The position numbers and the translations under genes were made by a program. From assembly GCA_016715115.1 (NCBI GenBank), contig JADKBM010000011.1, positions 744,001 to 808,000 of the forward strand: DNA of 64,000 nt. The letters are read 5' to 3'. This stretch comes from Acidobacteriota bacterium (lineage in GTDB: Bacteria; Acidobacteriota; Blastocatellia; Pyrinomonadales; Pyrinomonadaceae). The notes beneath the pieces are model-generated. The model was not told where the DNA came from. It saw only the letters and a program-made list of their open reading frames with translations, and searched no databases. This document shows positions 26,501 through 34,467 of the stretch, in pieces. Positions within the stretch are counted from its first letter, which is position 1, and each line of letters opens with the position of its first letter.

Positions 26501-29500
26501 TAACCTCGATCGTTCCAAGAATGTACTCGCGATGCTGTGTTCCCGTCGCGTTTCCAAGCGTGTCGACATAGAAAGCCGAAGGATTCGCACTTGTATAGCC
26601 GAAGAAGTAGCGCATTCGCGCGTTGTCGTACAGGTTGGCGACGACTTGGTAACGCCCGTTTGGAATGCCGTTAAGATAGAAGCGCATCGTCGGCAGATTT
26701 GTGGTGTGAAGTACGCTGGCCAGAATCGTCGGGTATGGACGGCTAGGTTCATAAAGGAACTCCGTCCACTGGCCGTTCGCGGCGTTGTAAGTCAATGTGT
26801 TCACGTCCGTTGTGGTCGTAAGAACCGGATCCTGATGATTGTCCTCCCAGGCGTTAATGGTTGCTTGGTAAGCCTCAACATTCACATTGAAAGGCACGCC
26901 GGTCGTCTGAACGTAGGACGGCGAAGTCAATTGATAGTAAGGTGGCGGCGCCTCGACCGCAAAGGCATTGCTGGTGGCAGTTGCCGTGCCGTCACTGACC
27001 GTGATCGTGACGTTGGCCGCGATCTGGCTCAAAGACACCGTACCGGTCCAACTGCCGCCGATAAAATCGCCGGTCGCGACAGGCGTGATCGCTCCTGCGC
27101 TGGCACTCAAATTCGGATGGTCTGCATAAACCGGAAGCGGATTGTTCGAAGCATCCAATGCCGTAATTGTGACCTGAAACGGCACATTGACGATCTGAGG
27201 ACTTGCAATTGTCTGGATGGCAAAGTGGTCCAACGTTGGGGCAGCCAGGACGGCAAAGCTGTTACTGATGCCGTTGCTGCCGGCGGCACTCGCCGTAAGG
27301 ATGACGTTGCCGGCCGCTTGATCGAGAGACACCGTACCGGTCCAGCTGCCGTTGCTGAAGTTTCCGGTAACGGCCGGCGTTACAGCGCCGACACTCGAAC
27401 TGAGGTTCGCTTGACCGGTGTACCCGGTGAAAAGATTGTTGGAGGCGTCCCGCGCGGTGATGTTGATCTGGAACGGAGCCCCGATGTATTGCGGGCTGGC
27501 AATGGTCTGGAAGTTGAAATGATCCAGCGTCGGGGCGACGACGGTCACAGATGCCGTGCCGGTGATCGAACCGACGGAGGCGACGATCGTATTGTTATAG
27601 GTGCCCGGCGTCGGTCCGGCGGTGAAGAGCCCGCTGCTGTTAATCGTTCCGCCGCCGTTTCCGATGCTCCACGAAACCGTTAGGTTTGGAATCGGATTGT
27701 TGCTGGCATCGAATCCCTGTGCCGCGAATTGCTGAGTCGCTCCAGTGACAACCGAAGGAGTGGCAGGCGTTACAACAATATGGTCAAGCTCACCGGGCAA
27801 GGTAAAGAGTACCTGCGTACTTCCCGAGAATTGCGGCACATCGACCCACATATCCCGGATCGCCCCGTGATCGTCCATAAAGAGATAGTACTTGGTCGGC
27901 ACCTGTGTCACACCGCTGTAGTTGACTGTCACACGCCGCGTTGCCGCATCGTACGAACTCCCGACGATCGTCGAATCGTGCTTCGACTTGATGTACTGGC
28001 AGGCTTCATCCATCGTCACGTTGATGGGATGATACGGCGCGATATTCGCAGTTATCCCTTGCAGGATGCTGCGCCAATTTTCCATCGTGATCCCTGATAC
28101 GGATTGATCATGAGTAAAAAGTGTCGCCAATACCATGCTGTCCAGAGCGCGCTTGGTCTGTAAGGTTCCGTGGCCGATCGTTCCCGGAACGTCGTTGTTG
28201 GGATACCATTCGTAGCCCAGGTCGTCACGGATCTCAGTGACGAGGTTGAAAAACCGGCCGTTGAATTCCGGATGACCGGGTATCGTCATATAGTCGGCAG
28301 AGTATTGTGGAGTTCCGCCGCTGCTGCTGCCCGTTTCATACTTGCGGTAGGGACCGCTCATGATCCACGGTGCACCGTATCCCTGGTCGGGGTCCATCTG
28401 GGTGCCGACGCATTGCACTCCCCAATCGGCCATTCCGGCGAACGAGTTGCTGCCGAATTGGTAGTAGTGAGGCAAGACATATTTTGATATCGGGATATTA
28501 TGTGTCTGATGCCATTGCGTTCCGGTAACAAAATTGGCCGCGATCTGGGCATCCGTCTGGTTCCAATAGAACCAACTGCCGTTGAAGGCGTGGATCGATG
28601 TCGTCGCGTGTCCCGCGTTGACAAGACTCGATAGGTCGGCAGCTTCCGATTCGTCGATGTTGCTCAGGAAGACTCCGGCCCACGGTTTGATCCCGACTTC
28701 GTTGGCAACGTGGATCCAATCGAACGGGCCCGATTCGTCATCCACCCGCATCGTAAGAAACGGCGGCATGCCTTGCATAATGAAAGGTTTCCGGGCCGCC
28801 CATGCCATGCTTCGCCATACCAGGTCGTCGAGCCCGTAGACCGGCCCCTTGACGGAGACGGACATCCAGTCATAGGTTCCCCACTGAACGGCCCGGCCCG
28901 GACCGCTGTTGCGCACGGCCAGGAACGGAGCGCCGCCGGTGGTGGCCAGCGTCGTCGCATCACCCGGCAATGTGACATCTGCGAGAGTCATGCTGCCGGT
29001 GCCGATCGATTCGCCCGTCTGGTGGCGTTCGGTGATGTAATGGGACCCGGCTGCGGTCGTGAACAGCACACCCGATCCGCTCGCCGGAGCGGCATAACCG
29101 AAATTGAAGATATCCTGTATGAACTGGTAGCGGGCCGTCGAGCCGTCGGCTGACAGATCATTGTCGAAGTTGATCAAGCCCGCACCGGCATTGACCGCGT
29201 TGGTGATGTTGGTCTGTTCCGTCGAATTGAGGCAGGGAGCGCCGGAGCAGGTGTTGCCTGCATCTATCTGGCGGTGACCGATGATGATCAGGGCGTAATC
29301 GTTAACATCCGTTTCAACCGCTGTCGTGGCAACGTCAAGAACCGTGTACGGAACGCCGAAGTTATCCAAATAGGGTTGGATGAAATGCTGAAAATCAGGA
29401 TACGCTGGACTGTTCGAGTTGACGAGAACGATCGCTCCCAGCGAGGGTGCACTGACCCGCGTCGTCTCGTTCGTCGAATTGTTGGTTGTGAACGGGTCCG

Positions 29501-31253
29501 GCTCGATTCCCGAAACAGAAGCCTGATTGGTGAACAACCCTGCCGAGTTCGGAGTGACCGTGATCGTGATATTGGCAGAAGCTCCGTTGTTCAATGTTCC
29601 CAAGTCACAGGAAACCGCGCCGGGGCGGCTGCACGTGCCGTGGTCGGATGTTGCCGACACATAGGTCACACCGGAAGGCAAAATGTCGTTGACGTTCACC
29701 CCCGTCGCGGTTGCCGGGCCATCGTTGGTGACCACCAGCGTATAGGTGAGCGTATTGCCAACCCTAACGGGATCCGGCGAATCCGTTTGAGTGATGCCGA
29801 GGTCGGCGGTGTTCGGAGCGTTGGCGACGGTGCTCGCTGAAGCGTTGTTGTTCGCGGTGTTGTGATCGGTCGTCGCGCTCGACACGCCGGCCGAATTGAC
29901 AATGGTTCCCGCCGCATTCGGATTGACGACGACGGAGACAGTCGCCATGCCGTTGTTGGCGATATCGCCCAAGTCGCAGGTAACCGAGGCCGTCCCGCTA
30001 CAGCTTCCTTGGCTGGCCGTGGCCGAGCCGAAGATCACGCTGGCCGGCAAGTTATCCGAAAGGACAACCGCCGTAGCGACGAGTGGACCGTGATTGGTTA
30101 CTGTGAACGAATAGGTAAGCGGATCGCCGACCATTACCGGATCGGGCGAATCGCTGACCGCCAGTTCGAGATCGGCCGATTGATTTCCTTCTTCAACGCC
30201 GACTGCCAAGGTCGGTTCGGACTCCCGGAAATTCCTCAGGTAAACCCAATCCACGTCGAAGGTTGAGCGGTTGTCGTTGTAATTGCCAAGTTGGATCGGA
30301 AGCGACGACGTTGGAATATCCTGAGTCAACGAGCCCGCCGACGAAGAGGCGCGATCGAGAAACGCCCTGGTGGCCGTTGAGGTCCAGGTCACTTCGTAGA
30401 TATGAAACGCGCCGGTCAAAACGCCAAGATCACTGGCCCGACGGGTGCCGGTCGTGTTGTTTGTCAGGATAACGTTGGGGTAGCCGGAATCGCCCACCGT
30501 GCCGATGTAGGTGTAGGGAGTATTGACTCCATTAAGGAATCCTCCCCACTTGTAACTTCCGCCGCCGTGCTTGAACCAGCCGCGGAATCCAAGTGCACGC
30601 CCCGGCGAGAAGAACGTTCTCGACTGCATCGTCGCGCCCGAGGCAAAGGCGACAACGCCGCTGTTCACCACGGGCGCTCCGCCGTTGATCGTCCAGCGAG
30701 CCGAAAGACTGGCCCAGTCATCGTCAAAGAAATCGAAGGTGTTTCCGCCATTGCTCGCGGAACTCGCGGCCGGATTTCCGTAGTACAGATAGATGGTGCT
30801 GCTGCCGTTCGGAATGGATGGAATCTTCACCCAGATCCGGGCGAGGTTTCCGGCCGCGTTCCAGCTTTCGATCCAAAAAGGCAGAGCAGCGCCGCTATCG
30901 GACACGGCTCGAACGTCGGACCCATCGATGTTTGCGCGGCTGAAGTCGAACGCGCCATCGAGGGTGATCAGGACCTGATAATCCGTCAGGGCGGAACCCG
31001 TGTTTGAAACCGTAATCGGACGGCGAGATGCCCAAGCTGGATCGAACCAGCCGCCGAGCGGATCGCTCGGCTCTTTTTGCAGCGATTTGACCTGCGCCGT
31101 TCCGATACCGAGAAACTCTTTTACGGAGTCCCAAAATGAAAAGGCCGCGGCATCGGAGCCCGCGGCGGTTGTTGATAGGATCGTCGTAAAGAAAGTTACG
31201 AATAGAAGAACGCTGCCTAAGCGGCGGCGCGCAAGTTTTTTGTTTCCACACAT
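23556..31253 (-). CDS. giant secreted multidomain protein (DUF2341, DUF11, NodB-like, cohesin/dockerin-like)
   Basis: The 2565-residue protein has a GGAGGG ribosome binding site and a signal sequence (KLARRRLGSVLLFVTFFTTI). Approximate order: DUF2341 75-180; two DUF11 repeats 360-605 (DSPDPVMVGDPLTYSFTVTN, DSPDPVRVGNTLTYTLVVTN); a domain from 605 leading to a NodB deacetylase-like barrel 830-1150 (LTMRVDDESGPFDW, GHATTSIHAF); a BIG2-like Ig 1160-1240; two TLDHF..TIASPQ Ig repeats 1243-1430; two 145-residue WED-HQDPV repeats 1470-1770; bacterial B-type repeats 1855-2008; CarboxypepD-reg-like 2012-2090; two cohesin-like domains around 2095-2238 and 2341-2470; a dockerin-like segment 2242-2315 (GDGRLTTADYVQSGRYSAGL); and a final CarboxypepD-reg-like domain. 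It probably binds or modifies extracellular polysaccharide. Domain names come from motif reading. Confidence 0.85.
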   Translation of the reverse strand: MCGNKKLARRRLGSVLLFVTFFTTILSTTAAGSDAAAFSFWDSVKEFLGIGTAQVKSLQKEPSDPLGGWFDPAWASRRPITVSNTGSALTDYQVLITLDGAFDFSRANIDGSDVRAVSDSGAALPFWIESWNAAGNLARIWVKIPSIPNGSSTIYLYYGNPAASSASNGGNTFDFFDDDWASLSARWTINGGAPVVNSGVVAFASGATMQSRTFFSPGRALGFRGWFKHGGGSYKWGGFLNGVNTPYTYIGTVGDSGYPNVILTNNTTGTRRASDLGVLTGAFHIYEVTWTSTATRAFLDRASSSAGSLTQDIPTSSLPIQLGNYNDNRSTFDVDWVYLRNFRESEPTLAVGVEEGNQSADLELAVSDSPDPVMVGDPLTYSFTVTNHGPLVATAVVLSDNLPASVIFGSATASQGSCSGTASVTCDLGDIANNGMATVSVVVNPNAAGTIVNSAGVSSATTDHNTANNNASASTVANAPNTADLGITQTDSPDPVRVGNTLTYTLVVTNDGPATATGVNVNDILPSGVTYVSATSDHGTCSRPGAVSCDLGTLNNGASANITITVTPNSAGLFTNQASVSGIEPDPFTTNNSTNETTRVSAPSLGAIVLVNSNSPAYPDFQHFIQPYLDNFGVPYTVLDVATTAVETDVNDYALIIIGHRQIDAGNTCSGAPCLNSTEQTNITNAVNAGAGLINFDNDLSADGSTARYQFIQDIFNFGYAAPASGSGVLFTTAAGSHYITERHQTGESIGTGSMTLADVTLPGDATTLATTGGAPFLAVRNSGPGRAVQWGTYDWMSVSVKGPVYGLDDLVWRSMAWAARKPFIMQGMPPFLTMRVDDESGPFDWIHVANEVGIKPWAGVFLSNIDESEAADLSSLVNAGHATTSIHAFNGSWFYWNQTDAQIAANFVTGTQWHQTHNIPISKYVLPHYYQFGSNSFAGMADWGVQCVGTQMDPDQGYGAPWIMSGPYRKYETGSSSGGTPQYSADYMTIPGHPEFNGRFFNLVTEIRDDLGYEWYPNNDVPGTIGHGTLQTKRALDSMVLATLFTHDQSVSGITMENWRSILQGITANIAPYHPINVTMDEACQYIKSKHDSTIVGSSYDAATRRVTVNYSGVTQVPTKYYLFMDDHGAIRDMWVDVPQFSGSTQVLFTLPGELDHIVVTPATPSVVTGATQQFAAQGFDASNNPIPNLTVSWSIGNGGGTINSSGLFTAGPTPGTYNNTIVASVGSITGTASVTVVAPTLDHFNFQTIASPQYIGAPFQINITARDASNNLFTGYTGQANLSSSVGAVTPAVTGNFSNGSWTGTVSLDQAAGNVILTASAAGSNGISNSFAVLAAPTLDHFAIQTIASPQIVNVPFQVTITALDASNNPLPVYADHPNLSASAGAITPVATGDFIGGSWTGTVSLSQIAANVTITVSDGTATATSNAFAVEAPPPYYQLTSPSYVQTTGVPFNVNVEAYQATINAWEDNHQDPVLTTTTDVNTLTYNAANGQWTEFLYEPSRPYPTILASVLHTTNLPTMRFYLNGIPNGRYQVVANLYDNARMRYFFGYTSANPSAFYVDTLGNATGTQHREYILGTIEVTANSFNLYVNNAQLLSGDYEMFGWAWIRLAPAEPAPPSDITLNLWEDTHQDPVLVTTTDVPTLISNSNNHLWTEFLYTTSRPFPSVMGSALHTPVTPTMHFYGGGIPNGQYQAYANLYDTNPLRYFYGYTSTDPNALYVDTTGAATGGTQHREYSLGTVNISNGSFDLYVNRADQLPGATYDIFGWAWIRLSPQFVPPSNLTLSSSSATMQFDANGNGVFGEAGDNVKALTNGSLSIPARDTAPGTGIIITGTDFLGQTGSNTYMVRSPTATLTVTKDGSGSGTVTSNPAGIDCGATCAADFATSTVVTLAAAADISSVFTGWSGSDCSGTGTCVVTVDGAKSVTATFAINTYTITASVGSGGSISPNGAVQVDHGSNRTFTIVPDPNYHVLDVLVDGLSVGPVTSYTFNNVTGNGHTIAATFAVDLRTISGSIHNSSNAPVSNVSVSITGGSPSTTTDASGNYSFADLPAGAGYTITPTLAGYVFDPISRSYSNLSGNVTTGNFIGYTGTAPRVIKAISQNVAPAAQVIVPVTMVSQGTEHGVAFSVAYDQNVLSYLSVVAGDDCAGCAVNAASGTPGQLGITAVMPADQVITAGTRQVIRITFNTTPTTPMFTGSAIAFGDAPTARQVTSADNDPLAATYANGFVTFTVGYEASVSNRPHGNDDGTITVSDYAETGLFVVGLDQPHPLYNELQRADSAPRGTRGDGRLTTADYVQSGRYSAGLDPVQPAGGAAFAGLFSPEEMTKRQDDLLSLLPRVLYADDAQTSPGQQVTVSVRIDANGDENGFGFTVSYDGTKLGNPLVLTGADLPVASPMSNTLTPGKVGVVTAAGIGETIPAGTREIARIRFDVLPTADLGTTPIAFTGQPVVNEVSDASAGSIPTTFTAGTVTILGPTAANASVGGIVMGSDGMAVSGARVIMTDSAGISRTVISNSFGFFRFDDIAVGETYIVTVRAKDLGFAPQAITIADEVTNLNLVAER

Positions 31254-31645
31254 GACGTTTTCCCTCCGCGTTCCTCTTGAAGATGGTGGAAAAACCTCTA
31301 TTTTGCTTCCTAACCGAAGTAGTGCGCTGTTTCTGCACCATCCTGTTCGATCGAACGCATCGCAACCGGAAACGCCTCACAGCTACGATTCCGGCTGCGC
31401 AGGTCCTCACTACACAAGATAAAGTCTAATCAATACCATACAGTATCTTAAGTAAAACTAATAACAGAACGACTGCTATTCGCGAAAGATTTAATGAAAC
31501 GGACTTGTTTCCGTATGGAGCGGGATCGCCAGCCTTGAGTTGAAATTCCGATATTCCAAAACCCAAAACGGCCAATCCGAATTCCCAAATGCAATGTGTG
31601 AAAGGTTCGCCGTTTCCAGGAAATCTCAAACCGGAAACGGTTGCA
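31254..31645. other. intergenic region with degenerate heptad traces
   Basis: This lies between two minus-strand genes and should hold the promoter of the giant gene, though I cannot pick clear -35/-10 boxes. The stretch at about 31545-31595 reads on the minus strand as GGAATTCGGATTGG and similar. These are weak heptads lying just after the phosphodiesterase stop. No gene is seen. Confidence 0.4.
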
Positions 31646-32884
31646 TTACTTCAACATCGAGCGGACATTCTCGATCCTGCCGTCGTTCGGCGCCGGATTG
31701 AGCCCGAGAATCTTGCACATCAGGTTGTAAACCTGAACATTTTCAAACGGTTCGGCGGAAAAGCGTTGTTTGAACGCGGAGCCCCGCGCGATGAAAAGCG
31801 CTTGCATAGACTGGTACTTGTTGTCGTAGCCGTGCGCGCCGCGCGGACGGTCGAGATCGTCGAGGTCTTTTGTCCAATCCTCGAAACGCTTGCGGGATGT
31901 CGTCACCCAGCCTTCTTCGCTCGAGCAGACTATCGGTGCAACGCGTTTGCCCTGTTTGTAGTTGAGTCGTTCGGGGATATCGGCCTTCTTCCAGCAGGTC
32001 ACGTGCTTGAGATCGCCGATCTTTGAATAAATATCGTCGGTCTTTCCGGGTTTTGGAAAGATCTGAACGATCTCGTTCGTCCATAAGATGCGTTCCGTGA
32101 GACTGAAATCAAAGTGGTCGTCAAGAAATGTAGTCTGCTTCAAATAGACCGGAGCCATTCCGTGGTCCGAGACGATTATCAAATTGACTTTCTTGTCGAT
32201 CTTGCGCAGTTTCAGACCATTGACCAGCCGTTCGACGTAACTGTCGACGTTCCAGACAGCGTATTTGGTCTCCTCGGCTTCGGGAGAATAGGCGTGTCCG
32301 GCATCGTCGACGTCAGAGAAATAAAGCGTGATCATCGTCGGACGCTTTTCGCGCGGCAGGTCGAGCCATCCGAGGACCTTGTCGACGCGCATCTGCGCCG
32401 GGACTCCGCCATCATATTTACGCCAAAAGGTCGGCTGTTCGTCTTTTATCTTCGTTTCCGAACCGACGAAGAAGTAAGAGGCAGCGATCTGGCCCTGTTT
32501 TTCGGCGGTTACCCAGATCGGCTCGCCGCCCCACCAACGCGGATTCTCGACCTCTTTCCGTTTTGACATCGTGAAGACCTCCCCGAAATCGAAGACGTTG
32601 TTCTCGACGATTCCGTGATTGGCGGGATAAAGCCCGGTCGCGACGGTGTAATGGTTCGGGAAGGTCTTGGTTGGAAAAGACGGGATCATCCATTTGGCGC
32701 GAACCCCGTCGTTGGCGATGCGGTTCAGCGTCGGAGGCTTGAACTTGTCGAGATAATCGTATCGGAATCCGTCGAGCGAGATCAGGATGACGGTCGGTTG
32801 AAGGTCATTGATCGGCTTTTGGCCGAAGGTGGCCGCCGCCGCCACGACGAACAAAGCAATTAGAATTCGGAATCGCACATTCAT
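31646..32884 (-). CDS. ectonucleotide pyrophosphatase/phosphodiesterase family protein
   Basis: The 412-residue exported enzyme of the alkaline-phosphatase superfamily has a signal peptide (MNVRFRILIALFVVAAAATF). Metal and catalytic residues appear as VILISLDGFRYDYL (Asp-38), the nucleophile Thr in FPTKTFPNHYT (about Thr-74), YFSDVDDAGHAYSP and IIVSDHGMAPV. It should hydrolyse phosphodiester or pyrophosphate bonds of nucleotides or lipids in the periplasm. A decayed copy of its last ~45 codons lies 8.7 kb away, beyond the giant secreted-protein gene. It is separated from the divergent papain-like gene by about 160 nt. Confidence 0.92.
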   Translation of the reverse strand: MNVRFRILIALFVVAAAATFGQKPINDLQPTVILISLDGFRYDYLDKFKPPTLNRIANDGVRAKWMIPSFPTKTFPNHYTVATGLYPANHGIVENNVFDFGEVFTMSKRKEVENPRWWGGEPIWVTAEKQGQIAASYFFVGSETKIKDEQPTFWRKYDGGVPAQMRVDKVLGWLDLPREKRPTMITLYFSDVDDAGHAYSPEAEETKYAVWNVDSYVERLVNGLKLRKIDKKVNLIIVSDHGMAPVYLKQTTFLDDHFDFSLTERILWTNEIVQIFPKPGKTDDIYSKIGDLKHVTCWKKADIPERLNYKQGKRVAPIVCSSEEGWVTTSRKRFEDWTKDLDDLDRPRGAHGYDNKYQSMQALFIARGSAFKQRFSAEPFENVQVYNLMCKILGLNPAPNDGRIENVRSMLK

Positions 32885-33048
32885 AGGAAAAACTTACTTG
32901 AAGTCGTTACGCGTTGCAATGGGCGGAGCGCGTTCGGGTGTTCGCTCGGTGCATTCCGTGACGGTTTGATTGCAACACGGAAGACAAGCCAGTAAAATCG
33001 TGCCTGTCGTTGCTTCATCGAGAGCACATTATTTTCAGGAGAATTACT

Positions 33049-33537
33049 ATGGCGATCACCAAACTTGCGAACGTGCCCTTGATTCCCCAACCGACCGACG
33101 GCGTTTGCTGGTATGCCTGTGCGCGAATGCTCTATCGTTGGTCGAAGGCGACCGGCCGTGGCGTGATGACAAATCCGGCAGATGATTCCGGTTATCACAC
33201 GCGTTTTCAAAACAACGGCGACGTCGCGGCGTTTCAAAACAACCATCTTGGGCGTGCGCTCAATATGAAGCTTCATTCGAGTCTGTCGCTCGATTACGGA
33301 TCGGTACTTTCATTTCTTCAATCCCACGGTCCGATTTGGGTTGGACTCAAAAAGAATTGGGGCGGTCACGATCACGGACACGTCGTTGTGATCTGCGGGG
33401 TCGCGGATACGGGAGTTTTCATCCACGATCCGGAACCGATGAAACAAGGCAGCGCGATTTGGCTGACTTGGGCACAGATCAAAAAGGCCGTCGATGGAAT
33501 GACCGATGCCGATCCGCAGTTTATGACCGCGGCCTGA
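33049..33537 (+). CDS. papain-like (AvrRpt2/C39-like) cysteine protease
   Basis: The 162-residue protein starts at the ATG at 33049, which has CAGGAG 8 nt upstream; a longer frame back to 33010 has no such site. The catalytic Cys is in PQPTDGVCWYACARML. The His is in GGHDHGHVVVICGV and the acidic residue in FIHDPEP. This is the compact papain fold described for the AvrRpt2 family. There is no signal peptide, so it is cytoplasmic or exported by another route. It lies tail to tail with a metallopeptidase-like lipoprotein, with the two stop codons directly adjacent. Confidence 0.82.
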   Translation: MAITKLANVPLIPQPTDGVCWYACARMLYRWSKATGRGVMTNPADDSGYHTRFQNNGDVAAFQNNHLGRALNMKLHSSLSLDYGSVLSFLQSHGPIWVGLKKNWGGHDHGHVVVICGVADTGVFIHDPEPMKQGSAIWLTWAQIKKAVDGMTDADPQFMTAA

Positions 33538-34017
33538 TCAGTTTCCAAATCCGCCGATCTCCTTGAATTTTTTTTGAAATCTCGGGTCGTGCCCGGTCTG
33601 GATTCCTTGCGTGCAAAACCAGGCGTGCGTCAGTTCGTGTTTCAGGATGTTGACCAACTGAGGCCGCGGCGCTCTCAAATAGAACGCGTTTTTGACGTAG
33701 ATCGTCGGAATCTTATCGGTCGAGCAATTTGTGTAGGCGACTCCGCGTTCCGTTTCAGACCCCGATTTCTGCAACGGTTCGTCGACGACACGAACGTTCA
33801 CAACCGGGAATTTCCCGAACAACGGCAACAATGCATCCGACTCTTTCTGAAGTTTCGAGTCTCTCCATCCTTTTTGCGGTTCTTCCTTGGCGACGTTTGT
33901 TGCACGATTGGCGTTTGGATTATTAGAAACCTCGACCGGTTTGATCGCGCAGCCGGCGAGTAGTACGATCGATGCCGAGATCATCACGAGCGTCGCGAAT
34001 TTGGATCGTCTATACAT
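33538..34017 (-). CDS. lipoprotein with SprT-like HExxH metallopeptidase motif
   Basis: The 159-residue protein has the lipobox signal MISASIVLLAGC, with the lipidated Cys at about 23. The zinc motif HELTHAWF lies near residue 130 and a possible third ligand in the following GHDPRF. The arrangement (RPQLVNILKHELTHAWFC) resembles SprT-type minigluzincins. It should be anchored to a membrane facing the periplasm. Catalysis is likely from the motif but the substrate is unknown. Its stop codon touches that of the convergent cysteine protease. Confidence 0.7.
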   Translation of the reverse strand: MYRRSKFATLVMISASIVLLAGCAIKPVEVSNNPNANRATNVAKEEPQKGWRDSKLQKESDALLPLFGKFPVVNVRVVDEPLQKSGSETERGVAYTNCSTDKIPTIYVKNAFYLRAPRPQLVNILKHELTHAWFCTQGIQTGHDPRFQKKFKEIGGFGN

Positions 34018-34286
34018 CTTTATATCGTCGATTTCCGGGGCGATTTCATTCCAGATTCAAGATTAAGACATGCGAGCTTTGAAAAACCGACTTAACGGCG
34101 ATCCCGGCGCCGTTTCCGACAGGACACAGATAGATCGGATTCAAGAGGACAGAAACCAGCGTTTCTCTATCGATTGAAACCAATCCGCTCCATCCAGCCA
34201 ATCTGTGTTCCGGAGAAATCGCGATCTGTTTCCTTGATATCGGTTTTTCAAAGCTCCCGAATTGGGATTTAGGCGTCGAGCGGCCG

Positions 34287-34327
34287 CGGTTGCCCGCCCG
34301 CTCACGCAGGCGGTACTGACTCGTACC
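34287..34327 (-). repeat. two-hairpin REP-like element, copy 1
   Basis: Read on the minus strand, GGTAC-GAGTCA-GTACC is followed by CCGCCTGC-GTGA-GCGGGCGG, an 8-bp stem with one U-G pair and a GTGA tetraloop. The same 41 nt occur at 49470-49510. In both places it follows a heptad array lying downstream of a gene. Confidence 0.8.
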
Positions 34328-34466
34328 CAAATCGCAAATCCCAAATCCCAAATCCCAAATCCCCAATCGCAAATCCCAAATCCCAAATCCCAAATCCCAA
34401 ATCCCAAATCCCAAATCCCAAATCCCAAATCCCCAATCGCAAATCGCAAATCGCAAATCGAAAATG
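34328..34466 (-). repeat. heptad array after asnS (GATTTGG/GATTTGC)
   Basis: About 20 units of seven bases read on the minus strand as GATTTGG or GATTTGC. They begin about ten bases after the asnS stop codon. The array ends at the REP-like element. Confidence 0.9.
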
Positions 34467-34467
34467 G

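Noticed and set aside
23400..31007. Many plus-strand frames of 60-460 codons opposite the giant gene, the largest at 26292-27683
   Set aside because: All are Arg-rich antisense shadows of a continuous 2565-codon frame with a signal peptide and known domains.
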